The notes under the pieces are model-generated. The model was not told the origin of the DNA and did no database searches. It saw only the letters and a program-made list of their open reading frames with translations. A stretch of 64,000 nt of DNA from Desulfitobacterium dichloroeliminans LMG P-21439. Its GTDB lineage: Bacteria; Bacillota; Desulfitobacteriia; Desulfitobacteriales; Desulfitobacteriaceae. The stretch lies in the NCBI RefSeq assembly GCF_000243135.2, contig NC_019903.1, forward strand, positions 2,828,001 through 2,892,000, written 5' to 3'. Positions within the stretch are counted from its first letter, which is position 1; each line of letters opens with the position of its first letter. The translations under genes were made by a program, and so were the position numbers. Below, in pieces: positions 19,756-28,530 of the stretch.

Positions 19756-20075
19756 GACTACATTGCAGCCCTTTCCACCGTCTCTCCCAAATTATACCGA
19801 ATAAGGAGAATAAAAGCTGTCGGAATAGGCGGGAATATTTAGGAAAACTAATGCGACTTCTGACAAATAATCGCGTTTGAAACCACCTGCTCCGGAAGAA
19901 GACCTGACCCAAGGCTCAGGACCTGCCCGGAATATAAAAAGGCCATGGTTTGTTGACCTTACAAGGCCCAACCATGGCTTAATTACTTAACTCATTTTAT
20001 TGATTGCACAACTTTCGTCATATAAGTTAAAGGCAACTAACAGCGAACACGTCTTGAAGCTAAAGTAAAACTCAC
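19756..20075. other. intergenic region between spoIIGA and ftsZ
   Basis: This 320-bp gap holds the ftsZ terminator (19934-19979) and, on the spoIIGA side, presumed promoter sequence. I see no further gene. TGTCGGAA near 19818 and TTTGTCAGA (minus) near 19860 are poor 0A-box matches and are not called. Confidence 0.6.
19934..19979 (-). terminator. terminator of ftsZ
   Basis: GCCATGGTT pairs with AACCATGGC, with an inner GGCC/AAGG partly paired loop, followed on the minus strand by TTTTTATA. It separates the dcw cluster from the sporulation genes. Confidence 0.88.
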
Positions 20076-21137
20076 TTAGCGTTTACGACGCAAAAACTCT
20101 GGGATATCCAGCTCCTCGGCAGTGGCTGCTACGGGACGAATAGCCTCATTAGCACTCCCTCTTAACCCGACAGTAGCCGTTTTCTGTTGTTCAAATCCTG
20201 TCGCGATGACAGTCACTCGAATCTCTTCCTTCAGGCTTTCGTCAATGACTGCACCAAAGATAATGTTAGCTTCCGGATCAGCTGCCTCAGCAATGATTTC
20301 CGAAGCCTCATTGACTTCGAACAAGGTTAAATTGGAACCACCGGTAATGTTTAAGAGAACCCCTTGAGCGCCTTCAATCGAGGTTTCCAACAAAGGACTG
20401 GAAATAGCTTTACGGGCAGCATCTGCCGCTCTATTTTCTCCGGTAGCCGCTCCGATTCCCATCAAAGCTGAACCAGTGTTACGCATAATCGTCTTCACAT
20501 CAGCAAAGTCCAGATTAATCAAGCCAGGAACAGCAATCAGATCAGAAATTCCTTGAACCCCTTGACGCAATACATCATCAGCAATTCGAAAAGCTTCATG
20601 AAGAGCTGTATGCTTGTCCACCACTTGAAGCAAACGATCATTGGGAATAGTAATCAAAGTATCCACCTTGGACTTTAGCTCGGCGATTCCTTTTTCCGCC
20701 TGCATTGCCCGTTTTCTTCCCTCAAAGGAGAAGGGACGGGTTACTACACCCACCGTCAGGGCCCCCAATTCTTTAGCAATCTCAGCCACAATCGGAGCTG
20801 CACCGGTTCCTGTTCCACCGCCCATTCCGGCGGTGACAAAGACCATATCTGCACCTTTTAGGACACTTATCAATTCTTCGCGACTTTCTTCAGCAGCCTT
20901 CAAACCGATTTCCGGATTAGCCCCGGCACCAAGACCCTTGGTAATCTTATTACCAATTTGAATCTTCTCTCCGGCACGTGAGAGGTTAATTGCTTGAGCA
21001 TCAGTATTCACCGCTACAAAATCTACACCTTTTAAACCGGCTGTAATCATACGATTTACAGCATTATTTCCACCACCGCCAACTCCGATTACTTTGATCT
21101 GGGCGAATTGATTAAAGTCCATGTCGAATTCAAGCAT
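20076..21137 (-). CDS. ftsZ: FtsZ cell-division GTPase
   Basis: A 353-residue tubulin homologue that forms the division ring. The G-box is [12 protein letters not shown] (about residue 110), with [17 protein letters not shown] at the N-terminus and the T7 loop [14 protein letters not shown]. The C-terminal partner peptide [10 protein letters not shown] is intact and binds SepF/other partners. It is the last gene of the dcw cluster, with its own terminator; the 205-bp upstream gap to the small basic protein gene suggests an extra promoter. Confidence 0.98.
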   Translation of the reverse strand: MLEFDMDFNQFAQIKVIGVGGGGNNAVNRMITAGLKGVDFVAVNTDAQAINLSRAGEKIQIGNKITKGLGAGANPEIGLKAAEESREELISVLKGADMVFVTAGMGGGTGTGAAPIVAEIAKELGALTVGVVTRPFSFEGRKRAMQAEKGIAELKSKVDTLITIPNDRLLQVVDKHTALHEAFRIADDVLRQGVQGISDLIAVPGLINLDFADVKTIMRNTGSALMGIGAATGENRAADAARKAISSPLLETSIEGAQGVLLNITGGSNLTLFEVNEASEIIAEAADPEANIIFGAVIDESLKEEIRVTVIATGFEQQKTATVGLRGSANEAIRPVAATAEELDIPEFLRRKR

Positions 21138-21343
21138 TTAGCTTACGACCCCCCCGCTAGTATTAGAGCATTACCTATTCACGGTCACGTTCACGTGATA
21201 ATGACACAAAAAAAACACCTATACCCGTGATAAATTCTATGGATAAGCATTTTATCCTTCTTTTCACTTCAACTTTTTTAACAGGAAATATCACCCACTA
21301 TGCTATTTTAGCATGGATTCGCACCAAAAAGGGTGGTCTATCC

Positions 21344-21682
21344 CTAAAGTATCCTTTTTTGAAGCAAATGTCTGCGAATAATCGCTAAGTTGTTGAATAA
21401 TCGGACTCCAAAGGCCACCACAGCCGCTAGGAATAGGTCAACCCCAATGCGGTCACCCACATAAGCAAGTATTCCTGCCAGCAAGATATTGGTAAAGAAA
21501 CCGGAAAGAAACACCACAGAATCAAAATGGTTTTCTTGAGCAGCTCGGATACCTCCTAAGACTGAGTCCAGAGCAGCCAAGATGGCCACAGAAAGATACT
21601 TTGAGTATTCTACCGGAACCGAAAACGGACTAAACCAACCAATAACTAGTCCAAGTATGAGCCCTAAGATTGGTAACCACAT
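21344..21682 (-). CDS. sbp: small basic protein (Sbp, DUF1290)
   Basis: A 112-residue membrane protein with about three segments (residues 2-17, 26-45, 55-100). Blocks GLILGLVIGWFSPFSVP, YLSVAILAALDSVLGGIRA and GVRLFNNLAIIRRHLL match the DUF1290/Sbp family. In Bacillus it lies between divIB and ftsA; here it is followed directly by ftsZ. Function unknown. Confidence 0.93.
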   Translation of the reverse strand: MWLPILGLILGLVIGWFSPFSVPVEYSKYLSVAILAALDSVLGGIRAAQENHFDSVVFLSGFFTNILLAGILAYVGDRIGVDLFLAAVVAFGVRLFNNLAIIRRHLLQKRIL

Positions 21683-21700
21683 TCAAGAAATTCCTCCTCA

Positions 21701-22426
21701 TTAACGACCTATTACGGGCTTTGCGGCGGTAAAATCAATATACCTTACCCCGTTCTTAAAAGACTTATACCCATCATCATTAATCAATACATAAAGTGAC
21801 TTGAGTTTATCCTCCCAGACATTCGCTTTACCTAAGCGGACTTCCACCCCATCCGTCAGATAAAGGGTGATCTGTTCAATCGTATTTACATAGACTTCCC
21901 CAATCCAAGGCTTTAACTCCTCAGGGGCTTGTCCGACTACAATTAGGGCAGCCTTAAGTCCAGGCAGATCCAACTCCAGCCCCGGACCAGCCGTATCAGG
22001 GATGGTCAATCCATTAATCACAGGATAACTTTGTTCCGGCCATCCTTCAAGACGACGGAGATAGATACCTTTGTGGTCCACCTCCACGACACCTCGTGGG
22101 ACGGCTACTAGAGCAACTGGCGTTCGTTCTGTAATCTGAACGATTAGTTGATTGGGGAACTTCCTTTTAAACTCCACGAATTCCACAAGGGGATGCAGCT
22201 GCACCTTCTGGCTAAGCTGCTTTAAATCTAACATGAAAAGATTCTGCCCTGTTACATCCGTAGTTAAACGTTCAATCTCATTGGGAGTAATTTGTTTCAG
22301 ACCCTCTATCTTCACTGTCTGAGTCGTAAAATGACTTGACTGAAAGAAGAAACTCAGCCCCACTACGAAAAGTATCACAAGTAATGAAATATACAGAAAG
22401 GATGTAGTCGATTTCCTAGGCTCCAT
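21701..22426 (-). CDS. ftsQ: FtsQ/DivIB septal protein
   Basis: A 241-residue bitopic protein: short cytosolic tail, membrane segment at about residues 12-30, a POTRA domain (VKIEGLKQITPNEIERLT) and the beta domain (VNTIEQITLYLTDGVEVRLG). It scaffolds FtsL and septal synthases. I chose the ATG at 22426, 7 nt after GGAGGA; the GTG at 22432 is too close. Follows murA. Confidence 0.95.
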   Translation of the reverse strand: MEPRKSTTSFLYISLLVILFVVGLSFFFQSSHFTTQTVKIEGLKQITPNEIERLTTDVTGQNLFMLDLKQLSQKVQLHPLVEFVEFKRKFPNQLIVQITERTPVALVAVPRGVVEVDHKGIYLRRLEGWPEQSYPVINGLTIPDTAGPGLELDLPGLKAALIVVGQAPEELKPWIGEVYVNTIEQITLYLTDGVEVRLGKANVWEDKLKSLYVLINDDGYKSFKNGVRYIDFTAAKPVIGR

Positions 22427-22512
22427 GATCACTCCTCCTAGTTTCCTAGTATATCGAATACAACCCTCTCTGTCATGTTTTTCTTTTCAAGACATCTCAG
22501 ATCGTGCTCTGA

Positions 22513-23772
22513 TCAAGAGCTTACACGTTTTAGCTTGGCACCCAGACTCCGATACTTCTCTTCAAGATTATCATAACCCCGATCAATATGCCCTACCTTT
22601 TCCAGTACAGTGGCCTCTTCTGCCGCCAAAGCTGCCAGGAAAAGCGCTGCTCCCGCCCTCAAATCTGTAGCTTCGACAAAGGCCCCTTCCAGTCGCTCCA
22701 CTCCGCGAATAATCGCTGCCCGCCCTTCCACAGTAATCTGGGCTCCCATCCGGCGAAGCTCATCCACGTGCTGAAAACGGTTTTCGAAGATAGTTTCTGT
22801 CATAATACTGGTTCCCTCAGCCGTCGCCAAAAGCGCCATGAATTGGGGTTGCATATCGGTCGGGAAGCCAGGGTGGGGCATGGTCTTGCAATCCACTCCC
22901 TTAATTCTACCCTTACCTTTGACGCGGATAAAATCATCTCCCACAATAATTACCGCTCCGGCCTGACGAAGCTTCGCTATAACAGGCTCCAGATGCTCAG
23001 GAATCACATTGCTAATCTCAATATCACCCTGCGTCATTACTGCAGCCACCATATGCGTTCCGGCCTCAATTCGATCGGGGATGACCGTGTGTTCAACTGG
23101 ATAGAGGGTGTCTACCCCCTCAATGCGTAGAACATCCATACCCGCACCACGGACTTTAGCTCCCATCTTATTCAGGAAATTCTGTAAATCGATTATCTCC
23201 GGTTCCCTAGCTGCATTGTGTATCGTCGTGGTTCCCTTGGCCAGTACTGCCGTCATCATCAAATTCTCCGTTGCCCCAACGCTGGGAACATCAAGATAGA
23301 TTGTGGATCCTTGTAACTGGTCTACCCAGGCCTCAATATATCCGTGTTTTTCTTTGACCTTAACTCCCAACTCCTGCAAACCCTTAATATGTTGGTCCAT
23401 CGGGCGAGAGCCAATGGCACAGCCCCCAGGCTTGGAAATCCTCACTCGACCATGACGAGCAATCAGAGGACCTAGAATGAGATTAGAGGCCCGCATTTGG
23501 CGCATGAGTCCTTCATCGACTTCGCAGCTGCTGAGATCTGAGGCATTCACGAGAATGGCTTCATTCTGGGTATCGACACGCGCACCAAGGCATTCCAACA
23601 CTTCAATCATGTGATCAATATCGGCTAAGCGGGGAATGTCCAATAAGGTGGTCTTGCCGGCAACGAGTAAGGAAGCGGCTAATAAGGGTAAGGACGAGTT
23701 TTTGGCCCCACTATTGCGAATCTTGCCTTCTAATCGTTGTTTTCCGGTAATGACATAGCGATCCATCGCCAT
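22513..23772 (-). CDS. murA: UDP-GlcNAc 1-carboxyvinyltransferase
   Basis: A 419-residue enzyme for the first committed peptidoglycan step, transferring enolpyruvate from PEP to UDP-GlcNAc. The catalytic cysteine is C118 in SKPGGCAIGSRPMDQH, the loop targeted by fosfomycin, so the enzyme should be fosfomycin-sensitive. AGGAGG lies 8 nt before the ATG. Within the dcw cluster, after murB. Confidence 0.98.
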   Translation of the reverse strand: MAMDRYVITGKQRLEGKIRNSGAKNSSLPLLAASLLVAGKTTLLDIPRLADIDHMIEVLECLGARVDTQNEAILVNASDLSSCEVDEGLMRQMRASNLILGPLIARHGRVRISKPGGCAIGSRPMDQHIKGLQELGVKVKEKHGYIEAWVDQLQGSTIYLDVPSVGATENLMMTAVLAKGTTTIHNAAREPEIIDLQNFLNKMGAKVRGAGMDVLRIEGVDTLYPVEHTVIPDRIEAGTHMVAAVMTQGDIEISNVIPEHLEPVIAKLRQAGAVIIVGDDFIRVKGKGRIKGVDCKTMPHPGFPTDMQPQFMALLATAEGTSIMTETIFENRFQHVDELRRMGAQITVEGRAAIIRGVERLEGAFVEATDLRAGAALFLAALAAEEATVLEKVGHIDRGYDNLEEKYRSLGAKLKRVSS

Positions 23773-23788
23773 GACAGATTCCTCCTTC

Positions 23789-24682
23789 TCAGTTTGGTGA
23801 GATATACCTCACCTCTGTCTTTAACTCGACACCAAACTTCGTTTGTACATCCGTGTGTATCCCATGAATCAAATTCAAAACATCCAGCGCTGTGGCGCTG
23901 CCGTGATTGACAATAAAGTTAGCATGCTTTAGGGACACTTGAGCTCCACCTATCGTTTTCCCCTTCCAGCCGGCTGCTTCGATTAATCTTCCCGCCGAAT
24001 CCCCATCAGGATTTCGAAACACGCTTCCGGCATTAGGTAGTTCCAAAGGCTGTGTTACTTTTCGTTTGGCAAGATTCTCACTCATGATTTGACGAATCGT
24101 AGCCGAGTCACCCGCCTTAAGGCAGAAGACCCCTTCCAACACAATGGCCTGATCCCTTAGGGAACATTCCCGATAACCAAATTCAATATGTTCCTTCCCA
24201 AGTCTTTCAACCTTACCCTCTCGGTTAATAATCTTCACTTCTACCAAGACATCTTGGATACTTCCTCCGTGGGCTCCGGCATTCATCACTATCGCCCCGC
24301 CCACAGTCCCGGGAATTCCGCGAGCAAATTCTAATCCTGTGTATCCGCATTCAGCAGCATCTTGAGAAAGACGGGCTAAGGAATATCCCGCTCCCACTCT
24401 AACCTGCGACCCACCCCAAACGCATTGAGCCACGCCCGTACTGATTATCGTAACCCCCGTTAGTCCCTCATCAGGAAAAAGAACATTCGATCCGCGACCG
24501 AATAGCCGAACAGGTATCTCTTTTTCGTGACAAGACAACCACACCGCCATTAATTCTTCTTCATTTTCAGGCCAAAAAACTGCTTCAGCCAATCCCCCGA
24601 TTCGCCATGTATTCAGGCTTTTCAGAGGAAATTGGCGTTCGACCCGTCCCTTCATTCCTTGTAATACCCCATGCAAAATCAT
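23789..24682 (-). CDS. murB: UDP-N-acetylenolpyruvoylglucosamine reductase
   Basis: A 297-residue FAD enzyme that makes UDP-MurNAc. Blocks NTWRIGGLAEAVFWP, LFGRGSNVLFPDEG, EFARGIPGTVGGAIVMNAGAHGG (in two halves) and LPNAGSVFRNP are diagnostic; the active-site serine is in AGSVFRNP. Start at 24682 is chosen because AAGGTGG is 7-8 nt upstream; an ATG at 24688 is too near that site. The start lies 98 bp inside the preceding MurC-like gene, so translation is probably coupled. Confidence 0.96.
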   Translation of the reverse strand: MILHGVLQGMKGRVERQFPLKSLNTWRIGGLAEAVFWPENEEELMAVWLSCHEKEIPVRLFGRGSNVLFPDEGLTGVTIISTGVAQCVWGGSQVRVGAGYSLARLSQDAAECGYTGLEFARGIPGTVGGAIVMNAGAHGGSIQDVLVEVKIINREGKVERLGKEHIEFGYRECSLRDQAIVLEGVFCLKAGDSATIRQIMSENLAKRKVTQPLELPNAGSVFRNPDGDSAGRLIEAAGWKGKTIGGAQVSLKHANFIVNHGSATALDVLNLIHGIHTDVQTKFGVELKTEVRYISPN

Positions 24683-25454
24683 CAGCATACCACCTTATGT
24701 TTTCCCTAGGATCAATACCGAGGAAGATATTCAGATTCACATCCTGGATGCGCCGAATCGTATCCCAAGGCACTCCTATTCGCAGTGCTTGTAGCACTAT
24801 GGAATATATTATATCTTCCTTGGCATTATCTTCACTGGGCAAAATACAACCCAGATACTCGTAATGCTTCTGATCCCCATAGAATTCCACCCGATTTTCC
24901 CGACGAATCCAGCAACTCTCGGGAAGAACCGACTGTGGACGGCGTCCAAAAGCCTCACCGCCTAAGCAATTCTGTAACCACTCAGCAGAAATAACCCAAT
25001 GAAGGCCATTGCCGATTCGTACATCCCATTGCCCTTCTTCCTTCTGCCACAACAAGGAAGGTTCGAACCCTGCCTTATTTAAGATCCTCCATAAGAAGGG
25101 TTCTTCTTCAGATTCAGTGTGAGATACTGGCAGAAGGATCTCTTCCGCCCAATACCTATGTAGAAATTCCGTAAGTACTGTCTGCATAAGTCCTCGAGAA
25201 AGGCCCCATTCTCGATAGGGATCTTCCGGTGGGATTCCCGGCCAATAGAGAATTTCTGTAGGCCCAACATCAGCTAATCTATAGGATTCCTCTTCTAGGC
25301 CTGAGGATGAAAAATCCGCCAAGTCCATCGGAGTCTCCGCTGAGGTTTCTCTGACGATTACGTTTCTATGTAGGGCATTCAGCAAGCTAAGAATTCCTTG
25401 CCAGCCTTCAAACCCTCGGGGAACGAGAAGTAATATTTTTTGCTTAGGCCACAT
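24585..25454 (-). CDS. MurC-like pseudoenzyme, P-loop lost and C-terminal domain missing
   Basis: This 289-residue protein sits where murC normally lies (between murG and murB). I read it as a shortened Mur-ligase relative. Residues 67-80 (EILYWPGIPPEDPY) match the N-domain end; residues 106-137 align without gaps to the MurC ATP loop region, but the GTHGKTTT core is VSHTESEE here (110-117). Residues 145-159 (VRIGNGLHWVISAEW) match the following strand; 205-236 (LPSEDN...LRIGVPWDTIRR) match the PGEHN helix; 257-266 ADDFAWGITR matches DDYAHHPTE. It then ends, 100 residues short. ATP binding should be impossible. Frame and ribosome site are intact, so it is probably expressed. It might be a regulatory relic; function unknown. 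Confidence 0.7.
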   Translation of the reverse strand: MWPKQKILLLVPRGFEGWQGILSLLNALHRNVIVRETSAETPMDLADFSSSGLEEESYRLADVGPTEILYWPGIPPEDPYREWGLSRGLMQTVLTEFLHRYWAEEILLPVSHTESEEEPFLWRILNKAGFEPSLLWQKEEGQWDVRIGNGLHWVISAEWLQNCLGGEAFGRRPQSVLPESCWIRRENRVEFYGDQKHYEYLGCILPSEDNAKEDIIYSIVLQALRIGVPWDTIRRIQDVNLNIFLGIDPRENIRWYADDFAWGITRNEGTGRTPISSEKPEYMANRGIG

Positions 25455-25525
25455 AACAAACCCACTCCCTTCCTTCTGACTGTCATATGTTATGCAAGTA
25501 AGTCAGAAGGTGTGAAAGAAGAGGA

Positions 25526-26635
25526 TTATTTCCAAGCAGTGTCCAGGCAAACCTTGACAATTTTCTCTAGCGCATCCGGTTGCCCTGACTTCCGAGCAGA
25601 ACGAGACATCTCTGCTAATTGCTCAGGGTTTTCCGCCAGGCCTTGAATCACTGCCCAAAGATTCTCACCGGTTAAATCCTGATCTAGAATCACACGAGCT
25701 GCGCCATCCTTTTCCAAAGCCCGCGCATTAAATTCTTGATGGTTTTCGGCAGCAAAGGGGTAAGGAATAAGTATCCCCGGTTTACCTGCCACCATGATTT
25801 CCGCTAAGGTCGTAGCCCCAGCCCGCCCCACGAATAAATCAGCACAAGCCAGTGCTTCAGGCATAGCCTTAAGATATTCTAATATCCGCCAGTTCTCTCT
25901 TTGCCACTGAATTCCTTCAGCCTTTAAAGTCTCCACAGTCTCCTGATAGGTTGCTTTGCCTGTAGCCCAAATCACTTGAATCTCCGGATGATTTGCTAAC
26001 TGCCTGAGTACCTTAGGCATGGCTTGGTTAATACTGCGTGCACCCCGACTGCCTCCTGTCACGAGCAAGGTCAAATGCTCAGGACGTAATCCCAAACAAT
26101 CTGCCCCTTTTTGCCGGGATATACTTCCGATCTCGGGACGCACCGGGAGACCGGTTAAGATCAATTTCTTGCGCACACCAAAGTGAGCAATGCTTTCCGG
26201 GAAGGTTACCATCACCTTGCGCACAAAACGGGTGAGGATTTTATTGGTGATACCCGGCAAGGCATTCTGTTCATGAAGCAAGGTCGGAATCCCAAATAAG
26301 GCCGCGGTCAATACCACAGGCCCTGATACATATCCTCCGGTTCCGACAACGAGATCCGGTTTATACTTCTTGAGAATCTCTTTTGTCTCCCACAAGGCCT
26401 TGATTGTTTTGCCCCCTACCTTGAGCGTATCCAGGCTAATTTTGCGGGGAAGCCCTTGCCCCGACACCCCTTTAAAGCTAATTCCGGCTTCAGGAACTAG
26501 GCGTGCTTCCATGCCTTCTCGTGTACCCACATAGAGGATTTCACTATCCGGTACTTTGGCGAGAATCCCCTTCGCAATCGCTAGGGCTGGGTAAATATGG
26601 CCGCCTGTTCCTCCACCTGTGACAATCACACGCAT
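25526..26635 (-). CDS. murG: MurG lipid II synthase
   Basis: A 369-residue GT28 glycosyltransferase that adds GlcNAc to lipid I on the inner membrane face. The N-terminal loop is TGGGTGGHIYPALAIA, with GTGGYVSGPVVLTAAL and the UDP-GlcNAc site FVGRAGATTLAEIMVAGKP. AAGGAG precedes the ATG. A 778-bp gap with two palindromic repeats separates it from ftsW. Confidence 0.97.
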   Translation of the reverse strand: MRVIVTGGGTGGHIYPALAIAKGILAKVPDSEILYVGTREGMEARLVPEAGISFKGVSGQGLPRKISLDTLKVGGKTIKALWETKEILKKYKPDLVVGTGGYVSGPVVLTAALFGIPTLLHEQNALPGITNKILTRFVRKVMVTFPESIAHFGVRKKLILTGLPVRPEIGSISRQKGADCLGLRPEHLTLLVTGGSRGARSINQAMPKVLRQLANHPEIQVIWATGKATYQETVETLKAEGIQWQRENWRILEYLKAMPEALACADLFVGRAGATTLAEIMVAGKPGILIPYPFAAENHQEFNARALEKDGAARVILDQDLTGENLWAVIQGLAENPEQLAEMSRSARKSGQPDALEKIVKVCLDTAWK

Positions 26636-26724
26636 GGAATTGTTGCTCCTTTCGTTGGTTCGCGGTTCTTGGGTCTTCGTTTCTTGGAATTCTTTTAAGT
26701 ATTGTCTCCAGGATTTTGCTATAC

Positions 26725-26887
26725 GCGGTCACTCCGTAAGCTGCGCGGACCAATCTAATCGCTCAAGCCCTCCGCTCCGTCCGGTTCCCGCCCAAATCGC
26801 TCCTGCTCAATGGGCGGTTGGAAACGTCCTGTTTCCAACCCGACTCCGCTGCGTGCTTTTCGCGAAGATTGGTTTCCGCTCGCTTAG
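26725..26887 (+). repeat. palindromic dispersed repeat, copy A
   Basis: Copy A aligns along its whole length with the reverse complement of copy C at 54933-55140. A perfect 10-bp hairpin (GGTTGGAAAC/GTTTCCAACC, 26816-26840) is followed by CCGACTCCGCTGCGTGC, also in C. Outer arms ACCAATCT (26749-26756) and AGATTGGT (26866-26873) pair, while C has ACCCGTTCT/AGAACGGGT at the same place. Confidence 0.85.
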
Positions 26888-27098
26888 AAGGCGTTCCCTG
26901 CTGTATATCAAAATCCTTGGGTCTTCTTTTAAGTATATGCTCGAGTTGCCTTTGGGGTACTGCTGATGAACTGCAAAGAATCCAATATAACTGCAAGAAC
27001 CCCAAGAACTCTTTAAAGCTGCTTAGAACTTTTCACAAGAATTGCCAACAAGAATCTCATGCAAATCTTGAAAGTATTCTCCAGCCTTTCTGCGAAGT

Positions 27099-27374
27099 GA
27101 GTTGCGATTACAGAAAGCGAGGTTTCTACGGGAGCAGCCCGCAAACTTGGGCTAAACTGCACCCCAGACAGCGGGGCGGGCAACATGGATGTTGCACGCC
27201 GCCTAGTGAGCCAGGGATGGCGATTTAGGCAGCGAAATCCGGATGAGGATTTCGGCCAAGCCGCACGCCACAAAGGATGACCTATCGGCGCAGGTTACCC
27301 GCCCGCTCGCACGAGGCAGTTTGGCCCTTAGTTTGCTCTGCGAGCGTAATTTCCGAGCGTCTGTAACGCAACTC
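27099..27374 (+). repeat. palindromic dispersed repeat, copy B
   Basis: Outer arms GAGTTGCGATTACAG (27099-27113) and CTGTAACGCAACTC (27361-27374) pair with one bulge. Inside, hairpin GCAAC/GTTGC (27180-27195) is followed by GGATGGCGATTTAG (27215-27228), the same order as in copy C. It lies 40 bp past the ftsW stop. Confidence 0.8.
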
Positions 27375-27413
27375 TATTGCACAAAATCTCTCGAAAGAAT
27401 GTCCCAGTCGACT

Positions 27414-28508
27414 TTATCGCGACTCCCGCGAAATATTCAACAGCACCCCAACTCCTACCATTGTAAATACCAGCGAAGTGCCTCCATAACTTAGAAAGGG
27501 TAACGTAATTCCCGTGACCGGGAGTACACCGCTGACCACGCCCATATTGATCATGGCCTGGATGGATACCATTGAAGTGAGGCCAACTGCCAGAAAACCG
27601 GTAAAGGGGTCCGGTGCCCCCATGGCTACTCGAAATCCTCGCCAGGCAAACAAGAAGAAGAGCAAAATTACGATGGTGGCTCCCACAAAGCCCAGTTCTT
27701 CCCCTATCATGGCAAAGATAAAATCTGTATGATTTTCCGGAAGATAGAGGAACTTCTGCTTGCTTTGCCCAAGACCTAGGCCGAAAAGGCCTCCCGGTCC
27801 CAAAGCTAGCAAGGCTTGAATCGTCTGATATCCCTTGCCAGAAGGATCTGCCCATGGATCCAGGAAGGCGAAGATGCGATTCATTCGATAAGGTGCCGTG
27901 GCAATCGCCGCCACGACCAAAGCGATACCTGCGCCGCCCAAAGCCACAATATGGCTTGCCTTGGCACCTGCCGCTATAAGCATAAAGAAAGTCGTACCGG
28001 CAATGGCGAGAGTTGTCCCCAAGTCGGGTTGAAGCATAATGAGCCCTGCCACAAGGCCAAGCAGACCAAGCACAGGAAGCAAACCTTTGCGAAAAGATTT
28101 TATCTTATGGGGGTCAGCCGATAAGATACTGGCCATTACCAAAACCATGGTTAATTTAATAACCTCTGACGGCTGGATCGACAAAGGACCAAGACCTATC
28201 CAGCGGTCAGCACCATTAACTCGACGTCCGATTCCGGGTATCTTAACCATAATTAAGAGGACAATAGCCATAATGAGGGCCGGTTTTGCCCATCGGCGCA
28301 ATAACTGCAAATCAAAGCGCATTGCCAAAATCATCGCCACTAACCCAATGGTAACCCAAATCACCTCCATCTTCAAAAAGTGATAAGGATCATCATACAT
28401 CACATATCCTTTAACTGCACTCGAACTATAGACCATGACGGTTCCTATAGCAAGGAGCGCTAGGATTGCTCCCAGTAGGACTAAATCAGGGCGACGACGT
28501 CTTGGCAT
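27414..28508 (-). CDS. ftsW: FtsW/SpoVE lipid II polymerase (SEDS family)
   Basis: A 364-residue SEDS glycosyltransferase with about ten membrane segments. Signatures are GIGRRVNGADRWIGLGPLSI, VMLQPDLGTT-like AGLIMLQPDLGTTLAIAG, and PENHTDFIFAMIGEELGF. The C-terminus SYGGTSLVFTMVGVGVLLNI is complete. A TTG at 28529 lies in the ribosome site; ATG 28508 is 8 nt past GGGGG. FtsW or SpoVE cannot be told apart by sequence alone. Confidence 0.95.
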   Translation of the reverse strand: MPRRRRPDLVLLGAILALLAIGTVMVYSSSAVKGYVMYDDPYHFLKMEVIWVTIGLVAMILAMRFDLQLLRRWAKPALIMAIVLLIMVKIPGIGRRVNGADRWIGLGPLSIQPSEVIKLTMVLVMASILSADPHKIKSFRKGLLPVLGLLGLVAGLIMLQPDLGTTLAIAGTTFFMLIAAGAKASHIVALGGAGIALVVAAIATAPYRMNRIFAFLDPWADPSGKGYQTIQALLALGPGGLFGLGLGQSKQKFLYLPENHTDFIFAMIGEELGFVGATIVILLFFLFAWRGFRVAMGAPDPFTGFLAVGLTSMVSIQAMINMGVVSGVLPVTGITLPFLSYGGTSLVFTMVGVGVLLNISRESR

Positions 28509-28530
28509 TTCAAGTTCCCCCTTTGACAAT

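Larger units (their letters stand above)
26636..27413. other. long intergenic region between ftsW and murG with two repeat elements
   Basis: The 778 bases between the ftsW stop and the murG start hold two members of a palindromic repeat family (26725-26887 and 27099-27374). No gene is supported: short frames here translate the repeats. Other dcw junctions in the window are only 0-60 bp, so this gap marks an insertion. Confidence 0.8.

Noticed and set aside
19756-19940. Possible 0A boxes at the spoIIGA promoter
   Set aside because: Only partial matches; not strong enough to call.
26763-27005. Open frame with the peptide WKQDVSN
   Set aside because: It is the translation of repeat copy A; the same peptide appears in 54914-55183 from copy C. 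It follows DNA palindrome conservation, not codon selection.
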